Notes under the pieces: generated by a model
The model's input: only the letters and a program-made list of their open reading frames with translations
The model's database searches: none
Told to the model about the DNA's origin: nothing
Part shown: piece by piece, positions 1 to 7,754 of the stretch
How the letters are laid out: each line of letters begins with the position of its first letter
Position numbering within the stretch: position 1 is the first letter of the stretch
Translations under genes and position numbers: made by a program
NCBI GenBank assembly: GCA_040513115.1
Contig: JBEVDW010000540.1
Coordinates: 1-51,335, forward strand
Source of the DNA: DATELY01 sp040513115
GTDB lineage: Bacteria > Pseudomonadota > Gammaproteobacteria > Steroidobacterales > Steroidobacteraceae
Length of the DNA stretch: 51,335 bases
Reading direction: 5' to 3'

Positions 1-66
1 GCGGTGAGGATGGCGGTGCTGGCGACGATCGTGAGGAATGTGCAGGCGCGGAGGCACTTCTCCTGA
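1..66 (+). CDS. possible 3' end of a gene cut by the window edge
   Basis: One frame is open from the window edge to a TGA at 64-66, giving 21 residues (start AVRMAVLATIV, end ARRHFS). Nothing in it is recognisable. It is listed because it ends just before a palindromic element of a kind that directly follows another gene at 32.4 kb. It could equally be non-coding. Confidence 0.25.
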   Translation, partial: AVRMAVLATIVRNVQARRHFS

Positions 67-70
67 GGCT

Positions 71-168
71 AACTGGCTGGTTGGCCAACTGGTCGGTTAG
101 CCAGAACCGGAAAGAACCGACCAATTCTGGCCAACAAACCAGTTGACCAGCTAGCCAGTAGGCCGCCT
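71..168. repeat. TGGCCA-rich imperfect palindrome, copy 1
   Basis: Arms at 72-110 and 121-159 are inverted copies matching at 31 of 39 positions, around a 10-base loop. Most mismatches are transitions, and several would leave G-U pairs in RNA. The core CTGGCCAACAAACCAG (127-142) recurs exactly at 32451-32466 in a second palindrome. It lies at the 3' end of the minus-strand ATPase gene and could act as a REP-like element or a transcript end. Confidence 0.75.
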
Positions 169-171
169 TCC

Positions 172-1293
172 TCAGCCGAAGTTGATCTTCGCTTCGAGGT
201 TGGTGCGGGAGTCCGCATACGCCAGCGCGTCTTCCATGGAGATCCGATTCTCGCGGAAGAGGCTGTACAGCGCGGTGTCGAAGTGCTGCATGCCCTTTTC
301 CGTGCTGGTGCGCAGGGCTTCCTTGGCGCCGATGACATCGCCCTTCTTGATCAGCTCTTGCACGTGCGGGCTGTTGATCAACAGCTCCACGGCGGCAACG
401 CGGCGGCGGTTGCGGCCGGGGATCAAGCGTTGGGCGACAATCGCGCGCAGGTATTGCGATAGGTCCAGGAATACCTGCGTGTGCTGATCGCGAGGGAACA
501 TGTTGATGATGCGGTCGAGCGTCTCAGCCGCGTTGTTCGCGTGCAGCGTCGCCAGCACCAAGTGACCGGTACCGGCCAACATGATCGCGGAGTCCATGGT
601 TTCGCGGTCACGAATCTCGCCGATCAGCAGCACGTCGGGGGCCGCGCGCATCGCGCTGCGCAAGGCACGCGCATAGGACTTCGTGTCCAGTCCCACTTCG
701 CGCTGGTTCACGATCGACTTCTTGTTGTTGTGCAAGAACTCGATCGGGTCCTCGATCGTGATGATGTGATCAGACGAGTTTTCATTGCGGAAGTTGATCA
801 TCGAGGCGAGCGTCGTGGACTTGCCTGAGCCCGTCGCACCCACCATGAGGATCAAGCCGCGCTTCATCATGACGAGGTCTTTCAGGATGTCCGGCAGACC
901 CAGGTCATCGAGCCGCGGCATGTCGGCCGTGATGTAGCGCAGCACCATCGCCGGGTTGCCGCGCTGATGGAAGACGTTGATGCGGAACCGTCCCAGCCCA
1001 GGCTCGGAGATGGCGAAGTCGATTTCCAGCTCTTCGTTGAAGTGCTCGATCTGTTCCTGCGTCATCAACCCATACGCAGCCTGACGCACCACTTCGGGCG
1101 TCAGCACCTGCTTGTTGACGGGGAAGATCTGCCCCTCGATCTTGATCTTGATGGGAGCGTACGAGGTGAAGAACAGGTCCGACGCCCGCTTGTCCACCAT
1201 GAGCTTGAACAGCGGCTTCGTATTGAGGACGACCGGGCGTTCCTCCGCACCAGTGTCGGACGTTTCGTGATCCATCGCGTTCTCGGCAGACAT
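172..1293 (-). CDS. PilU-like type IV pilus retraction ATPase (third PilT-family protein)
   Basis: This 373-residue protein is a hexameric PilT/PilU-family ATPase, expected at the cytoplasmic base of the type IV pilus, where such enzymes power pilus disassembly. Walker A is GATGSGKST, the Walker B region reads APDVLLIGEIRDRET, and the His box is TGHLVLATLHANNAAETLDRI. The PilT signature AIRNLIRE is replaced by HVQELIKK, which places it nearer PilU than PilT. About 25 acidic, low-complexity residues precede the first conserved segment. The ATG lies 3 bases after the stop of the upstream pilU, so pilT, pilU and this gene probably form one transcript. Most relatives carry only pilT and pilU here, so this looks like an extra, possibly specialised, accessory motor. 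The family assignment is secure; its separate role is inferred. Confidence 0.9.
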   Translation of the reverse strand: MSAENAMDHETSDTGAEERPVVLNTKPLFKLMVDKRASDLFFTSYAPIKIKIEGQIFPVNKQVLTPEVVRQAAYGLMTQEQIEHFNEELEIDFAISEPGLGRFRINVFHQRGNPAMVLRYITADMPRLDDLGLPDILKDLVMMKRGLILMVGATGSGKSTTLASMINFRNENSSDHIITIEDPIEFLHNNKKSIVNQREVGLDTKSYARALRSAMRAAPDVLLIGEIRDRETMDSAIMLAGTGHLVLATLHANNAAETLDRIINMFPRDQHTQVFLDLSQYLRAIVAQRLIPGRNRRRVAAVELLINSPHVQELIKKGDVIGAKEALRTSTEKGMQHFDTALYSLFRENRISMEDALAYADSRTNLEAKINFG

Positions 1294-1296
1294 AGG

Positions 1297-2460
1297 CTAG
1301 CGTCCGATCACCCCTTCGACCTCTTCATCCATGATACGCAAGCTGCTGCCGGCTTCGTCGGTCAGCTTCATTTCGCGCTTGCTCTCCAGCTTGATGCGCA
1401 GGCGCACCTCGTTCTTCGAGTCCGCATTCCGCAGCGCATCTTCGTACGAAATCATCCCGGCTTCATAGAGCTCGTAGAGCGACTGATCGAACGTCTTCAT
1501 GCCGAGGCGATTGGACTTTGCCATCACTTCCTTGATGGCGGCCACCTCGCCCTTGAAGATCAAATCTGCAATCAGCGGCGAGCTCAGCATGATTTCCATG
1601 GCGGCAACACGGCCCGTCCCGGATTCGCGCGGAATCAGTCGCTGCGAGATCAACGAGCGGATGTTCAGGGACAGGTCCATCAGCAACTGCTCGCGGCGTT
1701 CTTCCGGGAAGAAGTTGATGATGCGGTCCAATGCCTGGTTGGCGCTGTTCGCATGCAGTGTTGCGAGCACGAGATGTCCGGTCTCGGCGAACTGGATTCC
1801 GTATTCCATCGTTTCGCGGTCACGAATTTCGCCGATCAGGATGACATCGGGCGCCTGGCGCAGCGTGTTCTTCAGCGCCATGTGCCAGCTTTCCGTGTCC
1901 ACACCCACTTCGCGGTGTGTGATCACGCAACCCTTGTGGGTGTGCACGTATTCGACCGGATCTTCGATCGTGATGATATGACCGCGCGTCTTCTCGTTGC
2001 GGTAGTTCAACATCGCGGCCAGCGACGTGGACTTGCCAGAGCCCGTGCCACCGACGACGATGACGAGACCGCGCTTGGTCATTACCACGTCTTTCAGGAT
2101 GACCGGCAACTGCATCTCTTCGAGCGTCGGGATCTTGGCGTTGATCGTTCGGACCACACACCCGGTCAGGCCCTGCTGCACGAAAGCACTCACGCGGAAA
2201 CGACCGACGCCGACCGGCGCAATGGCGAAGTTGCACTCCTTCGTCGAGTCGAACTCCTTGGTCTGCTTGTCGTTCATGATCGAACGCACCAGCGTGGCTG
2301 CCTGCTCGGGCGTCAGTACGCGCTCGGACTGCGGGCGGATCTCGCCGTCGACCTTGATGGCCGGCGGAAACCCAGAGGTGATGAAGAGGTCCGAGCCTTT
2401 CTTTTCGACCACCCGCTTGAGCAGATCCTGCATCAGCTTGATGGCTTGTTCGCGTTCCAT
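1297..2460 (-). CDS. pilU: type IV pilus twitching motility ATPase PilU
   Basis: This 387-residue protein matches PilU in length and motifs. It has Walker A GGTGSGKSTS, a PilU-type segment HKGCVITHREVGVDTES, ALKNTLRQAPDVILIGEIRD around Walker B, and AETGHLVLATLHANSANQALDRI. PilU works with PilT in pilus retraction and twitching, mainly as an accessory motor under load. The C-terminal tail (about residues 350-387) is charged and variable, as is usual for PilU. The gene lies 38 bases downstream of pilT and 3 bases upstream of a second PilU-like gene. I named this copy pilU because it is adjacent to pilT and keeps the GC(V/I)(V/I)T(H/Q)REVG motif. Confidence 0.93.
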   Translation of the reverse strand: MEREQAIKLMQDLLKRVVEKKGSDLFITSGFPPAIKVDGEIRPQSERVLTPEQAATLVRSIMNDKQTKEFDSTKECNFAIAPVGVGRFRVSAFVQQGLTGCVVRTINAKIPTLEEMQLPVILKDVVMTKRGLVIVVGGTGSGKSTSLAAMLNYRNEKTRGHIITIEDPVEYVHTHKGCVITHREVGVDTESWHMALKNTLRQAPDVILIGEIRDRETMEYGIQFAETGHLVLATLHANSANQALDRIINFFPEERREQLLMDLSLNIRSLISQRLIPRESGTGRVAAMEIMLSSPLIADLIFKGEVAAIKEVMAKSNRLGMKTFDQSLYELYEAGMISYEDALRNADSKNEVRLRIKLESKREMKLTDEAGSSLRIMDEEVEGVIGR

Positions 2461-2498
2461 GGTTTGCTCCGCAGCCGTACCGAAGTGATGTCGCCCGA

Positions 2499-3539
2499 CT
2501 AGAAGGCGTCCTTATTCTGCGCCCGGAAACGCGCTTCTTCCTTGGCAATTACACCTTTCTGCAGCAGCTCCGTCAGGCATTGGTCGAGGGTCTGCATGCC
2601 GACGGACTGGCCGGTCTGAATAGCCGAATACATTTGTGCGATTTTTCCCTCGCGGATCAGGTTACGGATCGCGGGGGTACCGATCATGATCTCGTGCGCC
2701 GCCACACGGCCGCCGCCGATGCGCTTCAAGAGCGACTGCGAAATGACGGCACGGAGCGATTCGGACAGCATCGTGCGGACCATGTCTTTCTCGGCCGCGG
2801 GGAACACGTCGACGATACGGTCGATGGTCTTGGCGGCCGATGTCGTATGCAGGGTGCCGAACACCAAGTGGCCGGTTTCGGCGGCCGTCAGTGCCAGTCG
2901 AATCGTTTCCAGGTCGCGCATTTCGCCGACCAGGATGACGTCAGGGTCTTCACGCAGTGCCGAGCGCAGGGCTTCGCTGAACCCGAGCGTATCGCGGTGC
3001 ACTTCGCGTTGGTTGATCAGCGAGCGCTTGCTCTCGTGCACGAACTCGATCGGATCTTCGATGGTGAGGATGTGATCGGGCTTGTTGTCGTTGATGTAGT
3101 TGACCATCGCCGCGAGCGTCGTGGACTTACCCGACCCGGTCGGGCCGGTCACCAGCACGAGGCCGCGCGGATGCATCGAGATGTCCTTGAAGATCTTCGG
3201 CGCGTTCAAGTCATCCAACGACATGATCAACGATGGAATCGTACGAAACACCGCGCCCGAGCCGCGGTTCTGATTGAATGCATTCACACGGAAGCGCGCG
3301 AGCTTGGGAATCTCGAAGGAAAAATCGGTCTCGTAGAACTCTTCGTACGCCTTGCGCTGCTTGTCATTCATGATGTCGTACACCATGCTGTGCACTTCCT
3401 TGTGAGTCAGCGCGGGCATGTTGATGCGTTTGACATCGCCGTCCACACGGATCATGGGCGGCACGCCTGCGGACAGGTGCAGGTCGGAAGCGTTGTTCTT
3501 GACGGCGAAGGCCAGGAGCTGCGCGATATCGACGGGCAT
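2499..3539 (-). CDS. pilT: type IV pilus retraction ATPase PilT
   Basis: This 346-residue protein has the full PilT signature. The N-terminal PAS-like region starts MPVDIAQLLAFAVKNNASDLHLSAG. Walker A is GPTGSGKSTT, the Asp box LTIEDPIEFVH, Walker B DPDVILVGEMRD, the His box ETGHLVFGTLHTTSAAKTIDRI, and the diagnostic AIRNLIRE motif is followed by QSVGMQTLDQCL. PilT drives depolymerisation of pilin into the inner membrane, and so twitching, surface sensing and DNA uptake. It is the first gene of a minus-strand pilT-pilU-pilU-like run and is divergent from yggS, as in Pseudomonas. Confidence 0.97.
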   Translation of the reverse strand: MPVDIAQLLAFAVKNNASDLHLSAGVPPMIRVDGDVKRINMPALTHKEVHSMVYDIMNDKQRKAYEEFYETDFSFEIPKLARFRVNAFNQNRGSGAVFRTIPSLIMSLDDLNAPKIFKDISMHPRGLVLVTGPTGSGKSTTLAAMVNYINDNKPDHILTIEDPIEFVHESKRSLINQREVHRDTLGFSEALRSALREDPDVILVGEMRDLETIRLALTAAETGHLVFGTLHTTSAAKTIDRIVDVFPAAEKDMVRTMLSESLRAVISQSLLKRIGGGRVAAHEIMIGTPAIRNLIREGKIAQMYSAIQTGQSVGMQTLDQCLTELLQKGVIAKEEARFRAQNKDAF

Positions 3540-3589
3540 GAAGTCTCCCTCACACTGGGGCGTGACGACGGTTCGCCCGCTTAACTATC

Positions 3590-3632
3590 CGCGAGTGCGA
3601 AGAGGGCCGCGAGTGCGAAGAGCGTCGCGAGT
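3590..3632. repeat. 18-base tandem repeat in the pilT/yggS divergent spacer
   Basis: The 15-mer CGCGAGTGCGAAGAG occurs at 3590-3604 and 3608-3622, and a partial third copy (CGCGAGT) begins at 3626, giving an 18-base period. The array fills the middle of the 118-base spacer between the divergent pilT and yggS starts, so it probably overlaps promoter elements. A TATAGC at 3632-3637 could be a -10 for yggS. Confidence 0.7.
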
Positions 3633-3657
3633 ATAGCGGAGCCCTATCTGCGCCAAT

Positions 3658-4386
3658 ATGTTAATCAGGTCGCAAAAATCAGGCGCTTCGACGCCGGCCA
3701 CGCTGCAAGATCGTCTGAATGCGACGCGGGCACGTATTCAAGATGCAGCCGCCCACTATGGGCGCACACCCGAATCCATCTGCCTGCTCGCCGTGAGCAA
3801 GACGCATCCGGCCAGCACCTTGCGTGAGCTTGCCGCTTTGGGCCAGCGCGACTTCGGCGAGAGCTATCTGCAAGAAGCGTTGCCGAAGCTCGATGTGTTG
3901 GCCGACCTGAGGCTCACCTGGCACTTCATCGGCCAGGTCCAAAGCAACAAGACGGCCACCATCGCGGAGCGTTTCGACTGGGTGCACACGGTGGATCGCG
4001 AGCGCATTGCCCGTCGCCTCAACGATCAGCGCCCCGCTCACGCGCCGGCACTGAATGTGTGCATTCAGGTGCAGCTCGTCAACGAAGGCGGTAAGGGCGG
4101 CATTCCCCCAGATGAAGTCCCGGCACTTGCGCGGTCGCTGCGGGATTTGCCTAAGCTGCGCTTGCGAGGATTGATGTGCATTCCTCCGGCGTACGACCGC
4201 TTCGAAGAACAATACGCGACCTTTATGCGCCTGCGCGGGCTGGCGGAGCAGCTACAGGCGGAAGGGATGCCACTCGATACACTATCCATGGGCATGTCGG
4301 GTGATCTGGGGGCGGCCATCGCTGCGGGAGCGACGATCGTGCGCATTGGCACGGCACTGTTCGGCGAGCGACCTCCCAAGACTTGA
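3658..4386 (+). CDS. yggS: YggS/PLPBP family pyridoxal 5'-phosphate homeostasis protein
   Basis: This 242-residue alanine-racemase-fold (type III) PLP-binding protein controls free PLP and amino-acid pools rather than catalysing a known reaction. The PLP lysine is K48 in LLAVSKTHP. The other family blocks are present: FGESYLQEALPK, WHFIGQVQSNK, VHTVDRERIARRL, LRLRGLMCIPP and MGMSGDLGAAIAAGATIVRIGTALFG. About 15 residues precede the usual family start, and no good Shine-Dalgarno lies before the ATG. The messenger may be leaderless or start slightly downstream. It is followed at once by proC, the classic yggS-proC-yggT order. Confidence 0.95.
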   Translation: MLIRSQKSGASTPATLQDRLNATRARIQDAAAHYGRTPESICLLAVSKTHPASTLRELAALGQRDFGESYLQEALPKLDVLADLRLTWHFIGQVQSNKTATIAERFDWVHTVDRERIARRLNDQRPAHAPALNVCIQVQLVNEGGKGGIPPDEVPALARSLRDLPKLRLRGLMCIPPAYDRFEEQYATFMRLRGLAEQLQAEGMPLDTLSMGMSGDLGAAIAAGATIVRIGTALFGERPPKT

Positions 4387-4397
4387 GAAACAAACAC

Positions 4398-5228
4398 GTG
4401 ACTATCGAACAGCATCGCTACGCCTTCATCGGCGGCGGCAACATGGCGCGCAGCCTGATCGGCGGCTTGATTGCAGGCGGCGTATCACCCACTCGGATCT
4501 GCGCGTCGGACCCCCTCGCGAGTCAACGCGACAGCCTGTCTCAAGCACTGGGTATTCGCGTCACTGCAGTGAATGGCACCGCAGTCGTCGATGCGGACGT
4601 CATCATCCTCGCGGTGAAGCCACAGGAGATGCGTGCAGTTGCTCAGGAGCTTGCGCCGACGCAGATCGATCGCAAACCGCTCGTCATCTCGGTGGCCGCC
4701 GGTATTCGCGCAGCTGATCTCTCTCGTTGGCTCGGGGGTACAGCCGTCGTCAGAACCATGCCGAATAGACCTGCACTGTATGGCCAGGGCGCAACAGGCA
4801 TGTTTGCAACTGGGGGTGTGACGGCCCAACAGCGGGAGTTGGCCGGTGCAGTGATGTCGGCGGTTGGCGTCAGTGTGTGGGTGGAGCAGGAATCGCAGCT
4901 GGACATCGTCACTGCGGTATCGGGCAGCGGACCCGCCTATTTCTTCTTGGTGATGGAGATGCTCGAGCAGGCGGGTCGCGATCTCGGGCTTCCAGAGCAG
5001 ACGAGTCGCGAGCTTGCGATCGCCACCGCCTGGGGCTCTGCCTACATGGCTCAGCACGATCGCTCGACGACAGCGACCGTGTTACGCGAGCAGGTCACGT
5101 CCAAGGGCGGCACGACCGAGGCGGCCTTGAGGCATCTGGAAGCCCATCAAGTGCGTGCTATCTTCGCGGGCGCCATCAAGGCCGCGGCGGATCGATCAGC
5201 GGAAATGGCGGCGTTGTTCGGGGACTGA
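4398..5228 (+). CDS. proC: pyrroline-5-carboxylate reductase
   Basis: ProC reduces pyrroline-5-carboxylate to L-proline with NAD(P)H, the last step of proline synthesis. The Rossmann motif YAFIGGGNMARSLIGGL opens the protein. VVRTMPNRPALYGQGATG and the C-terminal block TSKGGTTEAALRHLE are typical. I chose the GTG at 4398 because GAGA lies 9 bases upstream and it leaves the normal short N-terminus (276 residues). A TTG at 4383 overlapping the yggS stop would add five residues. The gene is co-transcribed with yggS and yggT. Confidence 0.95.
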   Translation: MTIEQHRYAFIGGGNMARSLIGGLIAGGVSPTRICASDPLASQRDSLSQALGIRVTAVNGTAVVDADVIILAVKPQEMRAVAQELAPTQIDRKPLVISVAAGIRAADLSRWLGGTAVVRTMPNRPALYGQGATGMFATGGVTAQQRELAGAVMSAVGVSVWVEQESQLDIVTAVSGSGPAYFFLVMEMLEQAGRDLGLPEQTSRELAIATAWGSAYMAQHDRSTTATVLREQVTSKGGTTEAALRHLEAHQVRAIFAGAIKAAADRSAEMAALFGD

Positions 5229-5249
5229 TCACAACGAGAATCTGCGTCA

Positions 5250-5789
5250 ATGGATGCCATCATCTTCCTCGTCCGCACCTTGTTACAGGTGCTGCTCATC
5301 ACCGTGTTCCTGTTGCGCGTACTACTCCCGTTGGTTCGTGCCGATACGCGCAACCAGCTGACCCAAGCCGTGTACCGTCTGACGAATCCTTTGGTGTTGC
5401 CGCTGCGCAAAGTCATCCCACCGGTCGGCAAGTTCGATCTGGCTTCCCTGGTTGCGCTCATCCTCGTGCAGGCAGCCACCGTCTACATTCTGTGGTTGCT
5501 CAGCACGTTCCAGATCGGGTTCTCGCTCGGCTTCTTCGTGAAAACGGTGTTCATGAGCCTGTTGGGCACCGTGATTCGCTTCTATATCTTCGCGATCTTC
5601 TTGTATGCGCTCTTGAGCCTCATCGCTCCCGGCGTGTACAGCCCCGCAAGCTCACTGCTCACCAGCATCTGCGAGCCGCTGATGCGTCCCGTACGACGGA
5701 CGATCCCGCCTATCGGGGGCTTCGATCTGTCGGCCTTGTTCGTGATCATCGGTCTGCAGGCGTTGCATATTGCCATCTTCGGACTCTGA
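5250..5789 (+). CDS. yggT: YggT family integral membrane protein
   Basis: This 179-residue protein has two tandem YggT units, each with hydrophobic helices and the conserved loop (N/E)P(L/I)(V/M)xPxR(K/R)xIPPxGxxDLxxL. The loops read NPLVLPLRKVIPPVGKFDL (about residues 46-64) and CEPLMRPVRRTIPPIGGFDL (about 145-164). YggT proteins sit in the inner membrane and have been linked to cell-shape or osmotic tolerance, but no reaction is established. It lies 21 bases after proC, and its 3' end overlaps yggU by 20 bases, so the two are probably translationally coupled. Confidence 0.93.
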   Translation: MDAIIFLVRTLLQVLLITVFLLRVLLPLVRADTRNQLTQAVYRLTNPLVLPLRKVIPPVGKFDLASLVALILVQAATVYILWLLSTFQIGFSLGFFVKTVFMSLLGTVIRFYIFAIFLYALLSLIAPGVYSPASSLLTSICEPLMRPVRRTIPPIGGFDLSALFVIIGLQALHIAIFGL

Positions 5790-6078
5790 GTCCTTTTGGC
5801 GCCGCGAGAAGCGCGGACTCGTGCTCGAGTTGCACGTTCAGCCGGGCGCGCGGCGCGATGAGATCGTCGGCGCTCACGGCGAGCGCCTGAAACTCAAGCT
5901 TGCATCCCCAGCTGTGGACGGCAAGGCGAATCGACATCTGATGAAATGGCTGGCAACCCTCTTCGATGTGCCAACTGGGCAAGTGCAACTGCTTCGAGGG
6001 ACCACCGGCCGCATGAAAACCGTGTTGATCGAAGGCGCGACCGAGCTGCCGCCGGCGCTCACGAGATCACCAGGGTGA
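5770..6078 (+). CDS. yggU: DUF167 (YggU) family protein
   Basis: This 102-residue small alpha/beta protein belongs to DUF167. The family core is visible: LELHVQPGARRDEIVG, ERLKLKLASPAVDGKANRHLMKWLA and VQLLRGTTGRMKTVLIEG. Its function is unknown. The TTG start at 5770 lies inside the end of yggT. A GTG at 5820, just before LELHVQ, is the alternative and would give a shorter, family-typical N-terminus. In Pseudomonas metX and metW follow at this point; here they are absent and a DUF4426 gene follows. Confidence 0.88.
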   Translation: MPSSDSESFWRREKRGLVLELHVQPGARRDEIVGAHGERLKLKLASPAVDGKANRHLMKWLATLFDVPTGQVQLLRGTTGRMKTVLIEGATELPPALTRSPG

Positions 6079-6161
6079 AGTATTTGCCGCGCTGTCGCGG
6101 CGCGGCGCTTCCTCTATAGTTCGAGCCACTTCCGCCGATTCGGCCACTACGGAGCGAGTCC

Positions 6162-6665
6162 ATGCGCACAACAATACGAACGGTAGGCCTTGCGATTGCT
6201 GCCTTTTCCCTCTTACTTAGCGGCCTTAGCGGCTGCGGCGAACGCGGTCCCAACTCGGCGCCGGCGACCGCACAGCCAAGCGAGGAAAGTTTCAAGGATT
6301 TCCAGAACTACGAAATACATTACAACGCGGTCCGCACCGACACTTTGACCGCGGACGTGGCCAAATCCTATGGCATTCAACGTGCAGCCAATCGCGTGAT
6401 GCTCACCGTGACGGTGCTGCGCAAGACGGGCGATCGCCAGCCCAGAGTTCCGATCGAAGCACAAGTCGCTGTCGACGCGTACAACCTCAACGGACAATTG
6501 AAGGGCTTGGAGGTGCGACGCGTCAGTGAGGGCGAAGCGATCTACTACATCGGCGAGGCCACGATCAGCGGAAGTGAGATCCTCGTGTTCGACATCAAGG
6601 TCACTCCAACCGGCGAACAAGCTCCTCTCGAAGTGAAATTCAAGCGCGAGTTTTTCTCCAATTGA
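6162..6665 (+). CDS. DUF4426 family lipoprotein
   Basis: This 167-residue exported protein has a signal peptide ending in a lipobox, LSGC at residues 22-25, so it is probably lipidated. The mature domain matches DUF4426: ENFQ-like start FQNYEIHYNAVRTDTLTADV, a central YGIQRAANRVMLTVTVL, and a C-terminal VEVKF-like strand. DUF4426 genes sit near yggT/metW in gammaproteobacteria, and their function is unknown. The 83 bases upstream contain a GC-rich hairpin near 6088-6105 and TATAGT at about 6115-6120, a possible -10. Assignment to the family is good; any role is unknown. Confidence 0.85.
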   Translation: MRTTIRTVGLAIAAFSLLLSGLSGCGERGPNSAPATAQPSEESFKDFQNYEIHYNAVRTDTLTADVAKSYGIQRAANRVMLTVTVLRKTGDRQPRVPIEAQVAVDAYNLNGQLKGLEVRRVSEGEAIYYIGEATISGSEILVFDIKVTPTGEQAPLEVKFKREFFSN

Positions 6666-6695
6666 TGATCCAACATGCTCGCGGTACTGGAAAAA

Positions 6696-6731
6696 CAGGC
6701 TCGTCGCACGGTGTAGTGCATTGCGAGCCTG
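6696..6731 (-). terminator. hairpin with a minus-strand T run
   Basis: CAGGCTCG (6696-6703) pairs perfectly with CGAGCCTG (6724-6731). On the plus strand the hairpin is flanked by A runs on both sides. Read on the minus strand it is therefore a canonical GC stem followed by TTTTT, an intrinsic terminator. No minus-strand gene ends here, which is unexplained. Confidence 0.55.
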
Positions 6732-6840
6732 AAAAAATAATGGTTCGCGCAGCTTAATCATCCGAAAGTCTTGTGTTATTTTCGCGCGCGTCTTCAATGC
6801 GGGCGCGACCCGTCAACTCATACCTTGGGAGATTCACGAG

Positions 6841-7152
6841 ATGGCAAAGAAGAATGCAGCGCCGACGAAATCGGAGATCCTGGCGCAGATTTCCAAAGAC
6901 ACCGGCATGGCGAAGAAACAAGTCAGTGACGTGTTCGAGTCGCTGAATGGCATCGTGAAGAAGAGCCTGAAGGGCTCTGGCTTGTTCACGCTGCCGGGTC
7001 TGTTGAAGATGAAGGTGGTGAAGAAGCCCGCCACCAAGGCACGCGAAGGCGTAAATCCTTTCACGGGCGAGAAGATGATGTTCAAGGCCAAGCCGGCGAG
7101 CAAGAAAGTGCGTATTGCCGCGCTGAAGAGCCTGAAAGAGATGGTGAACTGA
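6841..7152 (+). CDS. HU family nucleoid DNA-binding protein
   Basis: This 103-residue basic protein has the HU/IHF fold. An N-terminal helical part (KSEILAQISKDTGMAKKQVSDVFESLNGIVKKSL) leads into the beta-arm segment KPATKAREGVNPFTGEKMMFKAKPASKKVRIAALKSL, with the R-G-(x)NP-TGE tip motif that bends DNA. It is a lysine-rich HU variant and probably helps compact the nucleoid. It stands alone, with a 175-base spacer upstream that should hold its promoter. A GGGAG Shine-Dalgarno precedes the ATG. Confidence 0.93.
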   Translation: MAKKNAAPTKSEILAQISKDTGMAKKQVSDVFESLNGIVKKSLKGSGLFTLPGLLKMKVVKKPATKAREGVNPFTGEKMMFKAKPASKKVRIAALKSLKEMVN

Positions 7153-7195
7153 TCTGCGTGCCGGGCGCACGTCTTGCTGCCGCCCGAGCATTCGA

Positions 7196-7225
7196 ACCGG
7201 AGTCGCCGCCCGCGGGCACTCCGGT
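7196..7225. terminator. GC-rich hairpin downstream of the HU gene
   Basis: ACCGGAGT (7196-7203) pairs with ACTCCGGT (7218-7225), and the loop contains the palindrome GCCCGCGGGC (7207-7216). It lies between the converging HU and TerB genes. There is no T run on either side, so intrinsic termination is uncertain. Confidence 0.4.
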
Positions 7226-7286
7226 ATCGGTCAGACGAATCCGGCGCGTGATCCCCTAGTCCGCCGCGGCCATCGTCCGATGGCCA

Positions 7287-7754
7287 CTATTGCGCCCCAA
7301 TCGCCGCGCGCACCTGCTCTCGCAAACGCAGCAATTCGCGGTCCGGCACATGTAACAAGCCGGCGACCCGCCGAACGAGTTGCTCCTCGTGCTTGTCCAG
7401 ACGCTCGTCCGCGAAGCTGAGGCGCCACAGCATTTCGATCACACTCGCCTTCTCGGCCGGCGTCAGGTCCTGATTGAGCCGGTGAGTGAACTCGTGCAGG
7501 GACACGGCCTGCTGCGCGCGTGCAGTGGCCTGTTCGACGAGCGCGTGCACGGCTTGCTCATCCAGACCGAACCGCGATGCGAGCAGCCGCCTGGCCATCG
7601 CAACCTCCTCCGCAGCGCTACTGAAATCGGCATGCGTGAGCTCGATCAAAAGCGTGGCCGTGAGCAACGGAATGGGCTCCAGCCGCGACAGCGTGCCGGC
7701 TACCCCGCTGTTACCGAAGGTGGCCTCGAACATCTTCTTCAGGTTGGCAATCAT
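7287..7754 (-). CDS. TerB-fold protein
   Basis: This 155-residue all-helical protein starts MIANLKKMFEATFGNSG. It carries the TerB-like pattern LTATLLIELTHADFSSAAEE, then MLWRLSFADERLDKHEEQLVRRVAGLLHV, with conserved acidic residues that could bind metal. TerB-fold proteins are often labelled tellurite resistance, but most have no proven link to tellurite. The start overlaps the stop of the upstream hydrolase (ATGA), so the two are translationally coupled. A longer open frame to 8105 exists but covers the hydrolase in another frame and is not real coding. The biochemical role is unknown. Confidence 0.85.
   Translation of the reverse strand: MIANLKKMFEATFGNSGVAGTLSRLEPIPLLTATLLIELTHADFSSAAEEVAMARRLLASRFGLDEQAVHALVEQATARAQQAVSLHEFTHRLNQDLTPAEKASVIEMLWRLSFADERLDKHEEQLVRRVAGLLHVPDRELLRLREQVRAAIGAQ

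Noticed and set aside
967..2502. 511-codon plus-strand open frame
   Set aside because: It is antisense to the two ATPase genes, its translation is His/Asp/Arg-rich in the way expected of a GC-rich shadow frame, and the minus-strand proteins are unmistakable.
3590..3632. CRISPR-like array
   Set aside because: Repeat and spacer together are only 18 bases, with identical short gaps and no cas genes; it is a simple tandem repeat.
7287..7754. tellurite resistance function for the TerB-fold protein
   Set aside because: Only the fold is supported; no other ter genes are present and the label is often misleading.
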